Shown piece by piece: positions 51,310 to 58,686 of a DNA stretch of 63,692 bases (positions are counted from its first letter, which is position 1; every line of letters starts with the position of its first letter). The stretch is from a bacterium (GTDB lineage: Bacteria; Zixibacteria; MSB-5A5; WJJR01). Made by a program: the position numbers and the translations under genes. The stretch lies in assembly GCA_035559435.1 (NCBI GenBank), contig DATMBC010000075.1, positions 1 to 63,692 on the forward strand, given 5' to 3'. The notes beneath the pieces were generated by a model, which made no database searches, was not told where the DNA came from, and saw only the letters and a list, made by a program, of their open reading frames with translations.

Positions 51310-52179
51310 TTAGAACCGCACCATCCGCACCATCTCCGCGGTCAGCTTTGCCGCGAGAAAGTCGGGGTGGTGCAGGCCGGGGATGGGGGAGAGCTCGACG
51401 ATGTCGAAGCCGACCACCTGCTTACGGGCAAAGACCATTCGCAGGAAATCGAGGGTTTCATACCAGTGCAGGCCGCCGGGTTCGGGCGTGCCGACCGCCG
51501 GCATGATCGACGGGTCGAGCGCGTCCAGATCGAGCGTGATGTAGACTTGGTCCGACAGCGGTTTGATCGCCTCTTCCTGCCAGCCGCTCCGTCCGACAAT
51601 GTCCCGCGCCCAGTAGACCGGCGCGTTGGCGGCCCGCAGTGAACGCAGACAGTCCTCCGAGGCGTTGCGGATGCCGACCGACACCGCCGGGCAGAGTTCG
51701 CGCACCCGGCGCATGACGCTGGCGTGCGACCACTTCGACCCTTGATACGACTCGCGCATGTCGGCATGGGCGTCGATGTGCAATACGCTCAATTCGGTGT
51801 ATTTGGCCCTGTGGGCGCGCACCGGTCCGGTGGTCAGCGAATGCTCGCCGCCCAGCATGACCACAAACTTGCCGTTTCGCAGATGCTGCGCCACCGCGCG
51901 CTCGACCACATCGATCATCTGTGCCGGGCCGTCGGCCTCGGCTTCGATCTCCAGCGCGGTATGAATGCCGATTTCGCCGATGTCGCGTCCAGATGCCGGG
52001 TCAAACGTCTCCACCTCGCGCGAGGCGGCGATGATCGCGGCGGGGCCGTACTTGGTTCCTGACTTGTAGGAGGTGGTCGCGTCGTAGGCCACCGGCAAAA
52101 TCACAATGTGGGAATGGCCGTATTCGGTCTCCTCGGGAGTCAGCCCGAGGAAGTTGTAGCCGCGCAGGGGTTCGGTCAT
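51310..52179 (-). CDS. speB: Agmatinase (ureohydrolase family)
   Basis: A 289-aa ureohydrolase. Mn-binding motifs are LGGEHSLTTGPVRAHRA (about residue 108), LSVLHIDAHADMRESYQGSK (about 130) and YITLDLDALDPSIMPAVGTP (about 215). It hydrolyses agmatine to putrescine and urea. The neighbour pdaD makes agmatine, which supports agmatinase over arginase. No Shine-Dalgarno precedes the ATG at 52179; an in-frame ATG at 52212 with AAGGGGCG before it lies within a palindromic repeat and would add 11 residues. Confidence 0.93.
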   Translation of the reverse strand: MTEPLRGYNFLGLTPEETEYGHSHIVILPVAYDATTSYKSGTKYGPAAIIAASREVETFDPASGRDIGEIGIHTALEIEAEADGPAQMIDVVERAVAQHLRNGKFVVMLGGEHSLTTGPVRAHRAKYTELSVLHIDAHADMRESYQGSKWSHASVMRRVRELCPAVSVGIRNASEDCLRSLRAANAPVYWARDIVGRSGWQEEAIKPLSDQVYITLDLDALDPSIMPAVGTPEPGGLHWYETLDFLRMVFARKQVVGFDIVELSPIPGLHHPDFLAAKLTAEMVRMVRF

Positions 52180-52203
52180 GGAGGTCTCGCTTGATTGACG
52201 CTG

Positions 52204-52286
52204 GGGGCTCATCGCCCCTTGTCCCGGACGGAGTCTGTCTCTCTGTTCATCACAATATAGCGAACAAGGGGCTTTCAGCCCCTTGT
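52204..52286. repeat. Paired palindromic repeats in the pdaD-speB gap
   Basis: ACAAGGGGCT-TTC-AGCCCCTTGT (52264-52286) is a perfect 10-bp hairpin. The first arm, GGGGCTCATCGCCCCTTGT (52204-52222), is a diverged inverted partner of its left half, so the block can fold in two ways. REP-like elements are likely; a role as a terminator/attenuator between pdaD and speB is possible. Confidence 0.65.
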
Positions 52287-52311
52287 CGATCGAATTCATC
52301 GGGCGCCGGGG

Positions 52312-52860
52312 TTATTCGGTGATCATCACCGCCGCGGTCACCACCGTGGTCCAGAGCCCGTCCTTGTCGCCGGTCGCCGATTGGGTGATGTTGCGGGTGG
52401 TGTAGATTTTCCCCTGCACTTTCCACTCTTCCTTGTTCTGGTTCCAGCTCTTGTCGAGATCGATTTTCCAGCCCATCGAAGTGGCCAGCATCGAGATGGC
52501 CAGATCTTCGGAGTAATCACCGGCCTTCTTTTCGGTCAGGCCATAATCGTGATGTTCGGTCAGGTAGCCGATGGTGTTGCGGTCCTTGGGAATGGCCAAC
52601 CCGACCGTGGCCGAGATCAGGCGCGAGGGTTCGTTGGTGTCGTTGCGGCTCATGACCACAAACAGCACCTGTCCGCGATTGAGCTTCTTTTCGCCCTGTT
52701 TGCGGGAGATCAGCCGGCATTGCGGCGGGAAGATGGACGACACGGTGACGATGTTGTAGTGCGCGATGCCGGCGTCGCGCAGCGCCAGCTCGAAGCTGGA
52801 GAGGCGCTCGCGGTGCCGTCCGACACCCTTGGTCAGATACAATTCCTTGGCGATGATCAT
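52312..52860 (-). CDS. pdaD: Pyruvoyl-dependent arginine decarboxylase
   Basis: A 182-aa proenzyme. It has the PvlArgDC features: MIIAKELYLTKGVGRHRERL at the N-terminus, the self-cleavage motif IVTVSSIFPPQCRLI (Ser-Ser, near residue 41) that generates the pyruvoyl group, and GQVLFVVMSRNDTNEPSRLI with the catalytic-region Glu. It decarboxylates arginine to agmatine in the cytoplasm, feeding agmatinase encoded just downstream. The gap to speB contains palindromic repeats, so the pair may not be a single tight operon. Confidence 0.94.
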   Translation of the reverse strand: MIIAKELYLTKGVGRHRERLSSFELALRDAGIAHYNIVTVSSIFPPQCRLISRKQGEKKLNRGQVLFVVMSRNDTNEPSRLISATVGLAIPKDRNTIGYLTEHHDYGLTEKKAGDYSEDLAISMLATSMGWKIDLDKSWNQNKEEWKVQGKIYTTRNITQSATGDKDGLWTTVVTAAVMITE

Positions 52861-53007
52861 CGGCGCATCCTCCCGTTCGACGCGAAGTGGTGCAGTTCCC
52901 GGTCACCTGACTGGGGGCCGTTAGGGCGCGCAATATACACGCGCGCCGGGGGAAATCAACATTCGCGCCGGGTGCGCGCCAAAATTGGGGGAGAAAAGTG
53001 GGGCGGC

Positions 53008-53466
53008 CTACTTCTCGGGGGGCTCGGACGGCGGCGTGACACGGGAGCCGAAGGGCCACCACCAGCGGCGGCGTCCGCTCGTTTCAGCCAATCGGGCGGC
53101 GCGTCGCGCCGCCCTGGCCTCGCGCTGGCGCTCCAGGGCGCGGGCGTCGAATTCTTCGATTTTCAGGAGCAGCCGCTCGACGTTTTCCCGCTTCTCCATC
53201 ATGACCCGGAAGGTTTCATAGTCCTTCAGGTTAAAGAGGGTCTGTACGAAGGGTTCGAGGAAGATCATCGCCTGCGACCCGATGAAGTTGAGCGGCTTGA
53301 CCGTCTCCAACGCCATGATCGCGGGCACGGTCGCCTGCCAGCGCACCACTTTTTCCGCCAGCTTCTCGAGGAGGGCCTCCTCCTCGGCCAAGCGTGCCTG
53401 CGTTTCGGGATCGTCGGCCGGCGGCAGCGCCGGCTGCTGGGTGCGGAACCAGTCGCCGAAGCTCAT
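53008..53466 (-). CDS. Protein of unknown function (152 aa, charged coiled-coil tail)
   Basis: A 152-aa soluble protein. I do not recognise it. It starts MSFGDWFRTQQPALPPADDP and contains a helical middle (LAEKVVRWQATVPAIMALET, then FIGSQAMIFLEPFVQTLFNL) and an Arg/Ala/Glu-rich coiled coil (ALERQREARAARRAARLAET) ending in a Trp-rich tail. The FxxP/FLEP core is reminiscent of small cytoplasmic helical proteins found next to PH-like membrane proteins. It overlaps the next upstream gene by ATGA. Confidence 0.65.
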   Translation of the reverse strand: MSFGDWFRTQQPALPPADDPETQARLAEEEALLEKLAEKVVRWQATVPAIMALETVKPLNFIGSQAMIFLEPFVQTLFNLKDYETFRVMMEKRENVERLLLKIEEFDARALERQREARAARRAARLAETSGRRRWWWPFGSRVTPPSEPPEK

Positions 53467-53945
53467 GCGGACTCCTTGGAATCGGAGGGCGGCAGCGGGA
53501 TGCGCTCACGCACCACCGCCATCACCGCCTCGCGGTTGCCATGAAAGCGGACGAAGAGGCCCCGGAAATTCTCCAGGCGCGACGGACGCGGGAACGGCGA
53601 CAGCAGCACGCCGTTGCGGTCCGGGTAGTAACTGCGGAACTGACTCCAGGTGAAACGACGGGTCACGCCGAGGAACCGTGTCTCCAGTCCGCCGACGAAG
53701 AGCGTGTAGTGTGTGGGCAGGAAATAGATGCCCAGCGAGGCCGAGAGGATGACCAGCGCCAGCAGAACGAAAAACGGGCCATACAACCAGCCGACCAGCG
53801 CCGGGATTCCGATCAGGCAGGCGACCACTGCCGCCAGCCGCCAGCCGCCCTCGCGCACCGGGTGGTAGCGCCAGCGCAGCAGTTCGCGCGCCGGATCGTC
53901 GGCGGTCGCGACTTCCGTCGTGGTGGTGGCGGTCGGTTCGGTCAT
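53463..53945 (-). CDS. Membrane protein with PH-like cytoplasmic domain
   Basis: A 160-aa protein with two adjacent helices (LAAVVACLIGIPALVGWLYG, then FFVLLALVILSASLGIYFLP) and a C-terminal bPH2-like beta domain (YTLFVGGLETRFLGVTRRFT, then PSRLENFRGLFVRFHGNREA). Such proteins are of unknown function. The ATG overlaps the previous gene's stop by one base (TGATG). The call of a PH-like fold is from the strand pattern only. Confidence 0.65.
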   Translation of the reverse strand: MTEPTATTTTEVATADDPARELLRWRYHPVREGGWRLAAVVACLIGIPALVGWLYGPFFVLLALVILSASLGIYFLPTHYTLFVGGLETRFLGVTRRFTWSQFRSYYPDRNGVLLSPFPRPSRLENFRGLFVRFHGNREAVMAVVRERIPLPPSDSKESA

Positions 53946-54172
53946 CAGGATGACGTGCCGCCCGGCTCGGGGCGGTACCGTTCGGATTTCACCGCGCCGA
54001 TCTCCTCGAGCAATTCTTCGGTCTTGATCAGCTTCTTTTTCACCAGCAGGCGCACGAGCGCCTCCTGGGCGAGATTGTTCGAAAGCGCCAGTTCCTCATA
54101 CGAGACCAGCCGTTCCTTGCCGTCAACGACCAGGCGCAGGGCATAGGGCGAGGGTTTCTTTTCATCCGGCAC
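53945..54172 (-). CDS. Small conserved-looking protein (75 aa)
   Basis: A 75-aa protein from a GTG at 54172, which follows AAGGAGA at a normal spacing: PDEKKPSPYALRLVVDGKER, then EELALSNNLAQEALVRLLVK and KKLIKTEELLEEIG. The second half is helical and could dimerise. Unknown function. It lies between the bifunctional nuclease and PH-like genes in the same operon. Confidence 0.6.
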   Translation of the reverse strand: MPDEKKPSPYALRLVVDGKERLVSYEELALSNNLAQEALVRLLVKKKLIKTEELLEEIGAVKSERYRPEPGGTSS

Positions 54173-54286
54173 GACTGTCTCCTTCCATCGGTTTCCCGCC
54201 GCGCGGGCGTTGTCCCGGCAAGATAGCCAATGAAAAACCGCGGCGCTCCGAATTCGCGCCGCGGTTGGCCGGACGAACCGGGTCAT

Positions 54287-54793
54287 TCAAAGCGAGTATT
54301 TCCCGAAGTCCTCGGGATTAATGTTACGGAGGCGCTCCTTGAGCGCCTCGGCGTCGTACTTCTCGGACTGTTCGCCGGAGGCCGGGCGTTTCTGGAACAA
54401 GTCGTAGCGCACGAGGATCGGCGCCTTGGCCTTCAGTGCCAGCGCGATCGAGTCCGACGGGCGGGCGTCAACCTCGATGGTGGCGCCATCGCGCTGGAGC
54501 ACAATCTTGGCATAGAAGGTCTGATCGCGCAGGTCGATCACCTGGATCGATTCGACCCGGGCGCCGAGGGTGGTGATCATGCCGATGAGCAAATCGTGCG
54601 TCAGGGGCCGCTTCGACTTGACCTCCTGCAACTCCATCGCAATCGCCCAGGCCTCGTAATGTCCGATCCAGATCGGCAATATCAGGTCTTCATTCTCCGG
54701 CGCCAGCACCACCACCGGCGAGTTGGACGAGATGTCCAGCGCCAGGCCGTTGACCTTGGCTTTGACCAGTTCCTGACCGGATTCGGGCGGCAT
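54287..54793 (-). CDS. Bifunctional nuclease family (BFN/DUF151) protein
   Basis: A 168-aa protein of the BFN family: VNGLALDISSNSPVVVLAPE, LPIWIGHYEAWAIAMELQEV, RPLTHDLLIGMITTLGARVE, and DGATIEVDARPSDSIALALK, all hallmark segments. A C-terminal extension runs into a basic, charged tail where some relatives have a UvrB/UvrC domain. In plants the fold has RNase/DNase activity; in bacteria its role is unclear. GGAGTGACG precedes the ATG at 54793. It overlaps the rplI stop. Confidence 0.9.
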   Translation of the reverse strand: MPPESGQELVKAKVNGLALDISSNSPVVVLAPENEDLILPIWIGHYEAWAIAMELQEVKSKRPLTHDLLIGMITTLGARVESIQVIDLRDQTFYAKIVLQRDGATIEVDARPSDSIALALKAKAPILVRYDLFQKRPASGEQSEKYDAEALKERLRNINPEDFGKYSL

Positions 54794-54795
54794 CG

Positions 54796-55245
54796 TCACT
54801 CCGGTTTCTTGACCACCCAGACCTTCAGCTTGGCGATCACATCGCGGTCGATCTTGACGTCGACCGTGTAGACCCCCAGCGCCTTGAGCGGCTCATCGAG
54901 GAGGATGTCGCGACGGTCAATGGTGAAGCCCTGATCCTTGAGCAGTTCGGCGATGTGGGCGGCGGTCACCGACCCGAACACCTTGTCCTCCTCGCCCACC
55001 TGGACTTCGGCGGTGCAGGAGACCTTCTCGAGCGCCAGTTTGATACGGTCGGCTTCACGGAGGCGTTTTTTGTCCCGCTGCTCCTTCTGAAGGCGGACTT
55101 GGTCGATCGCGCGCAGGTTGCCCGGGCTGGCGGGGATGGCCAATTTGCGCGGGATCAGGTAATTGCGGGCGTATCCGGCTTTGACCGTGACGATCTCGCC
55201 GACCTTTCCCACGTTTTCCACATCATCTCGCAGAATGATCTTCAT
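54796..55245 (-). CDS. rplI: 50S ribosomal protein L9
   Basis: A 149-aa protein of normal length with the L9 signature: MKIILRDDVENVGKVGEIVT, then GYARNYLIPRKLAIPASPGN, a long connecting helix, and the C-terminal domain GEEDKVFGSVTAAHIAELLK. It binds 23S rRNA domain V at the base of the L1 stalk. It follows rpsR in the rpsF-rpsR-rplI operon. Confidence 0.97.
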   Translation of the reverse strand: MKIILRDDVENVGKVGEIVTVKAGYARNYLIPRKLAIPASPGNLRAIDQVRLQKEQRDKKRLREADRIKLALEKVSCTAEVQVGEEDKVFGSVTAAHIAELLKDQGFTIDRRDILLDEPLKALGVYTVDVKIDRDVIAKLKVWVVKKPE

Positions 55246-55269
55246 CGGAGTGCACCTGTTGGATTCGGT

Positions 55270-55584
55270 TTACTTGAACGTCTCCGCCACATAGGGTAGG
55301 AGGGCCAGATGCCGCGCGCGCTTGATCGCGGTGGTCAGACGGCGCTGGAAGAGCGCCGAGATGCCGGTGGTCCGACGCGGCAGGATTTTGCCGCGTTCGG
55401 AGACGAACTTGCGCAACAAGCGCTCGTTGCGATAGTCGATTTCGTATAGTTTCAGATCGGTAAAGCGGCGTCCGCGGCGCTGTCCGCGCATGCCCCGGCC
55501 GCCGTAACCTTCCTTGCCATCCTGATCGCGGTCGCGATCACGGTCGCGGTCACGGTCACGCTCTCTGCGGTGAAACTCTGCCAT
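55270..55584 (-). CDS. rpsR: 30S ribosomal protein S18 with Arg-Asp repeat extension
   Basis: A 104-aa S18. The conserved body [20 protein letters not shown], then [20 protein letters not shown] and HLALLPYV is intact. The N-terminus carries an extension MAEFHRRE followed by six Arg-Asp dipeptides and a glycine/arginine-rich stretch that most S18 proteins lack. The repeat is encoded by hexanucleotide-like DNA (55528-55563), so copy number could vary. S18 pairs with S6 on the 30S platform. Confidence 0.95.
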   Translation of the reverse strand: MAEFHRRERDRDRDRDRDRDQDGKEGYGGRGMRGQRRGRRFTDLKLYEIDYRNERLLRKFVSERGKILPRRTTGISALFQRRLTTAIKRARHLALLPYVAETFK

Positions 55585-55616
55585 GTATGCGTCCTTCCTT
55601 CGTTTGATCGATCGGG

Positions 55617-56030
55617 TTATGAGGCGCTGCCGCTTTCCGGGCCAGCGGTGTCAACGGCGGGCGCCGCAGTGGCGGCGGCTTCGGCGGCGGCCGCTTCGGC
55701 CTCCTCACGCGCCGCGCGTCGCTTGTCCATCTCTTCCAGGTACATCGGATTGTCGGCCAACACCGTCAGGTAGCGCAGGCAGTTCTCGTCGAGCAGGAAC
55801 TGACGCTCCATCTCCCGCGGCACCGACGGCGACGACTCGTGCACGATGTGCACGTAGTAGCCCTGCGTGCGCTTCTTGATCGGATAGGCCAGGCGGCGCA
55901 ATCCCCAGCGTTCGGTGCGCTTGATCTGACCGTTGCGCGTGATGATCTCGGAGTAGCGCGCGATCGCCTTCTCCCAGCCCTCATCCAAAAGCTGGGGATC
56001 CATGATAAAGGTTGTTTCGTAGAGCTTCAC
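55617..56030 (-). CDS. rpsF: 30S ribosomal protein S6 with Ala-rich tail
   Basis: A 137-aa S6: [20 protein letters not shown], then [20 protein letters not shown] and [18 protein letters not shown] are intact. The last about 30 residues form an Ala/Glu-rich tail ([20 protein letters not shown]) as in many longer S6 proteins. It binds S18 at the 30S platform. The operon lacks the ssb gene usually present between rpsF and rpsR. Its ATG overlaps the pth stop by ATGA. Confidence 0.96.
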   Translation of the reverse strand: MKLYETTFIMDPQLLDEGWEKAIARYSEIITRNGQIKRTERWGLRRLAYPIKKRTQGYYVHIVHESSPSVPREMERQFLLDENCLRYLTVLADNPMYLEEMDKRRAAREEAEAAAAEAAATAAPAVDTAGPESGSAS

Positions 56031-56674
56031 GTACCCTCCCTCGGTCTGTCGGCGCCCGCCTCATCCCCTGGAGGGGAATCGGGCGCGGGGGGTTTGCGGT
56101 TATAGGTATTTGCAGCCACAGCCACCCCGTCAGTCAGGATGGTCCTGACCGCAGCGGCAGCACGGACTGCCATCTCTCGCGCCAAGGATAACTCATTTTC
56201 AGGGAAAGGAGCAAGGACAAACTCGGCCGGATCGACCCCGTCGGGCACTGGCCCCACCCCGCAGCGCACACGGGCAAGCTCTTCGCTGCCAAGGGATTCG
56301 ATGAGCGATGCCAGACCGTTATGCCCGCCGGCTGACCCGCTTGCCCGGATGCGTAATTGACCCAGCGGTAGATCGATATCATCCAGCACCACTGTTACAC
56401 GGTCCGGGCTGACAGGATGCCTTGCGGCGAATTCGTCCAGGGCATGTCCAGACAAGTTCATGAATGTCAGTGGCTTAAGAACTGTTACATTCGTCTGCCC
56501 GCAGGGAATTACCGCATACTCGAACTTTCCCCAGCCCGGCAGGAAGTGCCCCGATGCGCCGACCAGGAGGTCGGCCACCCACCAGCCGAGATTATGCCGG
56601 GTCATGGCATAGCGTTGGCCCGGGTTGCCCAGGCAAACGACAAGCGGGGATGCTGCGGGTATGGCAATCGACAT
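56027..56674 (-). CDS. pth: Peptidyl-tRNA hydrolase
   Basis: A 215-aa protein with the Pth fold: VVCLGNPGQRYAMTRHNLGW with the catalytic His (near residue 30), LKPLTFMNLSGHAL, TVVLDDIDLPLGQLRIRAS and GSAGGHNGLASLIESLG. It releases peptides from prematurely dropped peptidyl-tRNA. The C-terminal about 25 residues are a Pro-rich low-complexity tail. The ATG at 56674 gives MSIAIPAASPLVVCLG; the much longer upstream open frame is antisense to the EIIA-like gene. It heads the rpsF operon. Confidence 0.94.
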   Translation of the reverse strand: MSIAIPAASPLVVCLGNPGQRYAMTRHNLGWWVADLLVGASGHFLPGWGKFEYAVIPCGQTNVTVLKPLTFMNLSGHALDEFAARHPVSPDRVTVVLDDIDLPLGQLRIRASGSAGGHNGLASLIESLGSEELARVRCGVGPVPDGVDPAEFVLAPFPENELSLAREMAVRAAAAVRTILTDGVAVAANTYNRKPPAPDSPPGDEAGADRPREGT

Positions 56675-56765
56675 CGACCGGCGAATGACAATGGTTGCGG
56701 CCGGGATGTCAATGCCGGAGAGGAAATCTGACGTTCGCCCCCCTCGATCCACTAATTTCCGGCCC

Positions 56766-57272
56766 ATGAATCTGGCACGCCTGCTCGATCCGGCCCTGAT
56801 TAAACTCTCGATGGAGACCCGCCTCGAGCCGCCGACCGATGGGGAACAGAAGACGCGCCGCCAGCGGCGCGACGACAAGGAAAAGATCCTCGATGAATTA
56901 GTGGCGCTGCTGGAAAAGTCGGGCAAGGTGGGCAACCGCACCAAGTTGTTGACCGATTTCATTAATCGCGAACGCAAGGCCTCGACCGGCATCGGCCATG
57001 GGATCGCCATCCCCCACATCCGCACCTATCAGGCGCGCGAGCTGGTGATTGCCATCGCGCGGTCGGCCGAAGGGTATGACTTTGAGGCCCTTGATGGGAA
57101 GCCGGTGCACCTGTTTTTCGCCATGGCGGCGCCCTCCTACGGCGATGAAGCGCTCTATCTGCGGGTGTTCAAGGCGCTGGCCGAGGTGTTGCGGTTTGAT
57201 TACTTCCGTGAACGGCTCATGACGGTGGAGTCGGAATACGAAATGATCCGGGCGTTCAGCGAGATGGAGTAG
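56766..57272 (+). CDS. PTS EIIA (fructose/nitrogen-type) domain protein
   Basis: A 168-aa stand-alone EIIA-fold protein: LARLLDPALIKLSMETRLEP, then KEKILDELVALLEKSGKV and the phosphorylatable His in GIGHGIAIPHIRTYQARELV near residue 85, then GKPVHLFFAMAAPSYGDEAL. The second domain half, LRVFKALAEVLRFDYFRERL, completes it. No PTS permease is adjacent, so it is more like the regulatory PtsN (EIIA-Ntr). It is divergent from pth, and the preferred ATG gives the normal N-terminus. Confidence 0.87.
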   Translation: MNLARLLDPALIKLSMETRLEPPTDGEQKTRRQRRDDKEKILDELVALLEKSGKVGNRTKLLTDFINRERKASTGIGHGIAIPHIRTYQARELVIAIARSAEGYDFEALDGKPVHLFFAMAAPSYGDEALYLRVFKALAEVLRFDYFRERLMTVESEYEMIRAFSEME

Positions 57273-57381
57273 CCCGGCGCGGGTTCGGCACAAGCGGTCT
57301 CCATTTGACATCCATACGGTAGTTCCGCACCTTGGGGGACTACGTAGGCACACGGTGCACCCATTGCGGAGGGATATGCAG

Positions 57382-57963
57382 ATGAAGCGTATGGTTACAG
57401 CGGCCGTGCTGGCGGCATTGGTGCTCGCCTGCGGCCAGAAGGCGGAACAGAGACCGGCACAGCAGACGCAGGCCCAGACCCAGACCCAGCAGCAACCCCA
57501 GACGGGCAAGCAGGAGCCCCCGCGTCCGGCGATCAAGCAGTCTGACGCCCGCGTCTGGATCGATCCGGTCACCGCCGCCAAAGGTTCGACCGCGGCCATC
57601 AAAGTCCAGTATTACGGCGTCGAAGAGGCCAAAGCGATCGTCATCCCGCTGGTCGTTCCGTCGGGTGTCACCATCGATTCGGTGTCGTATGCCGGCTCGA
57701 TCCTGGAGTTCATCGCCACGCGTCCGATCAACATCGACAACGACAACCACCGCGTGCTGTTCACCGCCATCCCGACCACCGAACCCAATATCCCCGCCAA
57801 GGAAGGGCTGTTGGGCACCGTTTATGTGACCATCGGTCCGAATGCGGAATCGGGCGATATCGAAGAGACATTCTTCCCGCCGGGCAATTACCTGACCTAC
57901 GTCGACACGGCCAACGCGCTGATCGAGCCGCATTTCCAGCCCGGCAAGCTGACGGTGCAGTGA
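57382..57963 (+). CDS. Lipoprotein with Q-rich linker and cohesin-like beta domain
   Basis: A 193-aa lipoprotein: MKRMVTAAVLAALVLAC^G has a good lipobox. The linker (AEQRPAQQTQAQTQTQQQPQ) is Gln/Thr-rich. The C-terminal beta domain begins ARVWIDPVTAAKGSTAAIKV and continues AIVIPLVVPSGVTIDSVSYA, LEFIATRPINIDNDNHRVLF and GTVYVTIGPNAESGDIEETF. This strand pattern is similar to cohesin-type modules, which bind dockerins; the likeness is by eye and low-level. GGAGGG eight nucleotides before favours the ATG at 57382. It is 22 nt before pyrE. Confidence 0.7.
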   Translation: MKRMVTAAVLAALVLACGQKAEQRPAQQTQAQTQTQQQPQTGKQEPPRPAIKQSDARVWIDPVTAAKGSTAAIKVQYYGVEEAKAIVIPLVVPSGVTIDSVSYAGSILEFIATRPINIDNDNHRVLFTAIPTTEPNIPAKEGLLGTVYVTIGPNAESGDIEETFFPPGNYLTYVDTANALIEPHFQPGKLTVQ

Positions 57964-57985
57964 CGGCAGGGCAGTTGGAGTTTCG

Positions 57986-58552
57986 ATGAACACGATGGCA
58001 GTCGAGATCGACGAGCAGGCGAAGGCCGCGTTGCGGGTGGGTCTGAACCGCCATGCCCTCAAGCGCGGACGGTTCATCCTGGCCTCCGGCGCGGTCTCGG
58101 ACTATTACGTCAACGTCAAGGAGATCTGCCTGCGCGGCGAATACCTCCGACTGGTGGGGCATCTGCTTTGGCAGATGATCAAGCCCACGGGGGCGCAGGC
58201 AGTCGGCGGGATGACGCTGGGTGCTGACCCGATCGTCTCCGCCGTCACGATCGCAGCGGCCGAAGACGGTTTCGACTGCCCGGCGTTGATCGTGCGACGC
58301 GAGGCCAAGGACCATGGCACCGGACGGCAGATCGAAGGACCGTTCGAGGCGGGCATGAAGGTGGCGGTGGTCGAAGATGTGACCACCACCGGCCAGTCGG
58401 CGATGCGCGCCGCCGAAGCCATTATCGCCGGCGGCGGCAGCGTGATCGGTGTTTACACCGTGCTCAACCGCGCGGCCGGCGCCGATGCGCTGTTTACCGA
58501 CAAGGGCTGGCCATTTCAGGCGATCTTCACGACCGCCGATCTGGACTTATAG
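57986..58552 (+). CDS. pyrE: Orotate phosphoribosyltransferase
   Basis: A 188-aa PRTase: LKRGRFILASGAVSDYYVNV, then GAQAVGGMTLGADPIVSAVT and the PRPP-binding loop VAVVEDVTTTGQSAMRAAEA near residue 130. It forms OMP from orotate and PRPP. RREAKDHGTGRQIEGPF is the flexible loop with the catalytic Lys. ATG at 57986 follows TTGGAG. It is probably cotranscribed with the lipoprotein before it, and a hairpin follows the stop. Confidence 0.95.
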   Translation: MNTMAVEIDEQAKAALRVGLNRHALKRGRFILASGAVSDYYVNVKEICLRGEYLRLVGHLLWQMIKPTGAQAVGGMTLGADPIVSAVTIAAAEDGFDCPALIVRREAKDHGTGRQIEGPFEAGMKVAVVEDVTTTGQSAMRAAEAIIAGGGSVIGVYTVLNRAAGADALFTDKGWPFQAIFTTADLDL

Positions 58553-58560
58553 ACGATTGT

Positions 58561-58585
58561 CCGGGCGGGAACATCTCCCGCCCGG
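58561..58585 (+). terminator. Hairpin after pyrE (terminator-like)
   Basis: CCGGGCGGGA-ACATC-TCCCGCCCGG is a perfect 10-bp stem (58561-58570 with 58576-58585). Only a weak T-rich run follows (ATATGCTTGTTC), so it is more doubtful than the terminator 53 nt further on. Confidence 0.55.
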
Positions 58586-58637
58586 ATATGCTTGTTCGAC
58601 AACCGGGCGGCGAGTTGCCCGGACCTGAGCGCCGATA

Positions 58638-58665
58638 CCCACCCTCGACAGAGGGATGGGGTTTT
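58638..58665 (+). terminator. Terminator-like hairpin with TTTT just before mfd
   Basis: CCCA-CCCTC, loop GACA, GAGGG-A-TGGG, then GTTTTC: nine paired positions with one bulge. It lies in the frame that would extend Mfd upstream to 58588, so it also argues that the real mfd start is at 58687. Confidence 0.6.
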
Positions 58666-58686
58666 CGTGTATGCGCCGAGCCGACC

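Noticed and set aside
58588-58686. Upstream extension of Mfd from the ATG at 58588
   Set aside because: The region holds a terminator-like hairpin with TTTT (58638-58665) and encodes Pro/Gly-rich residues unlike Mfd.
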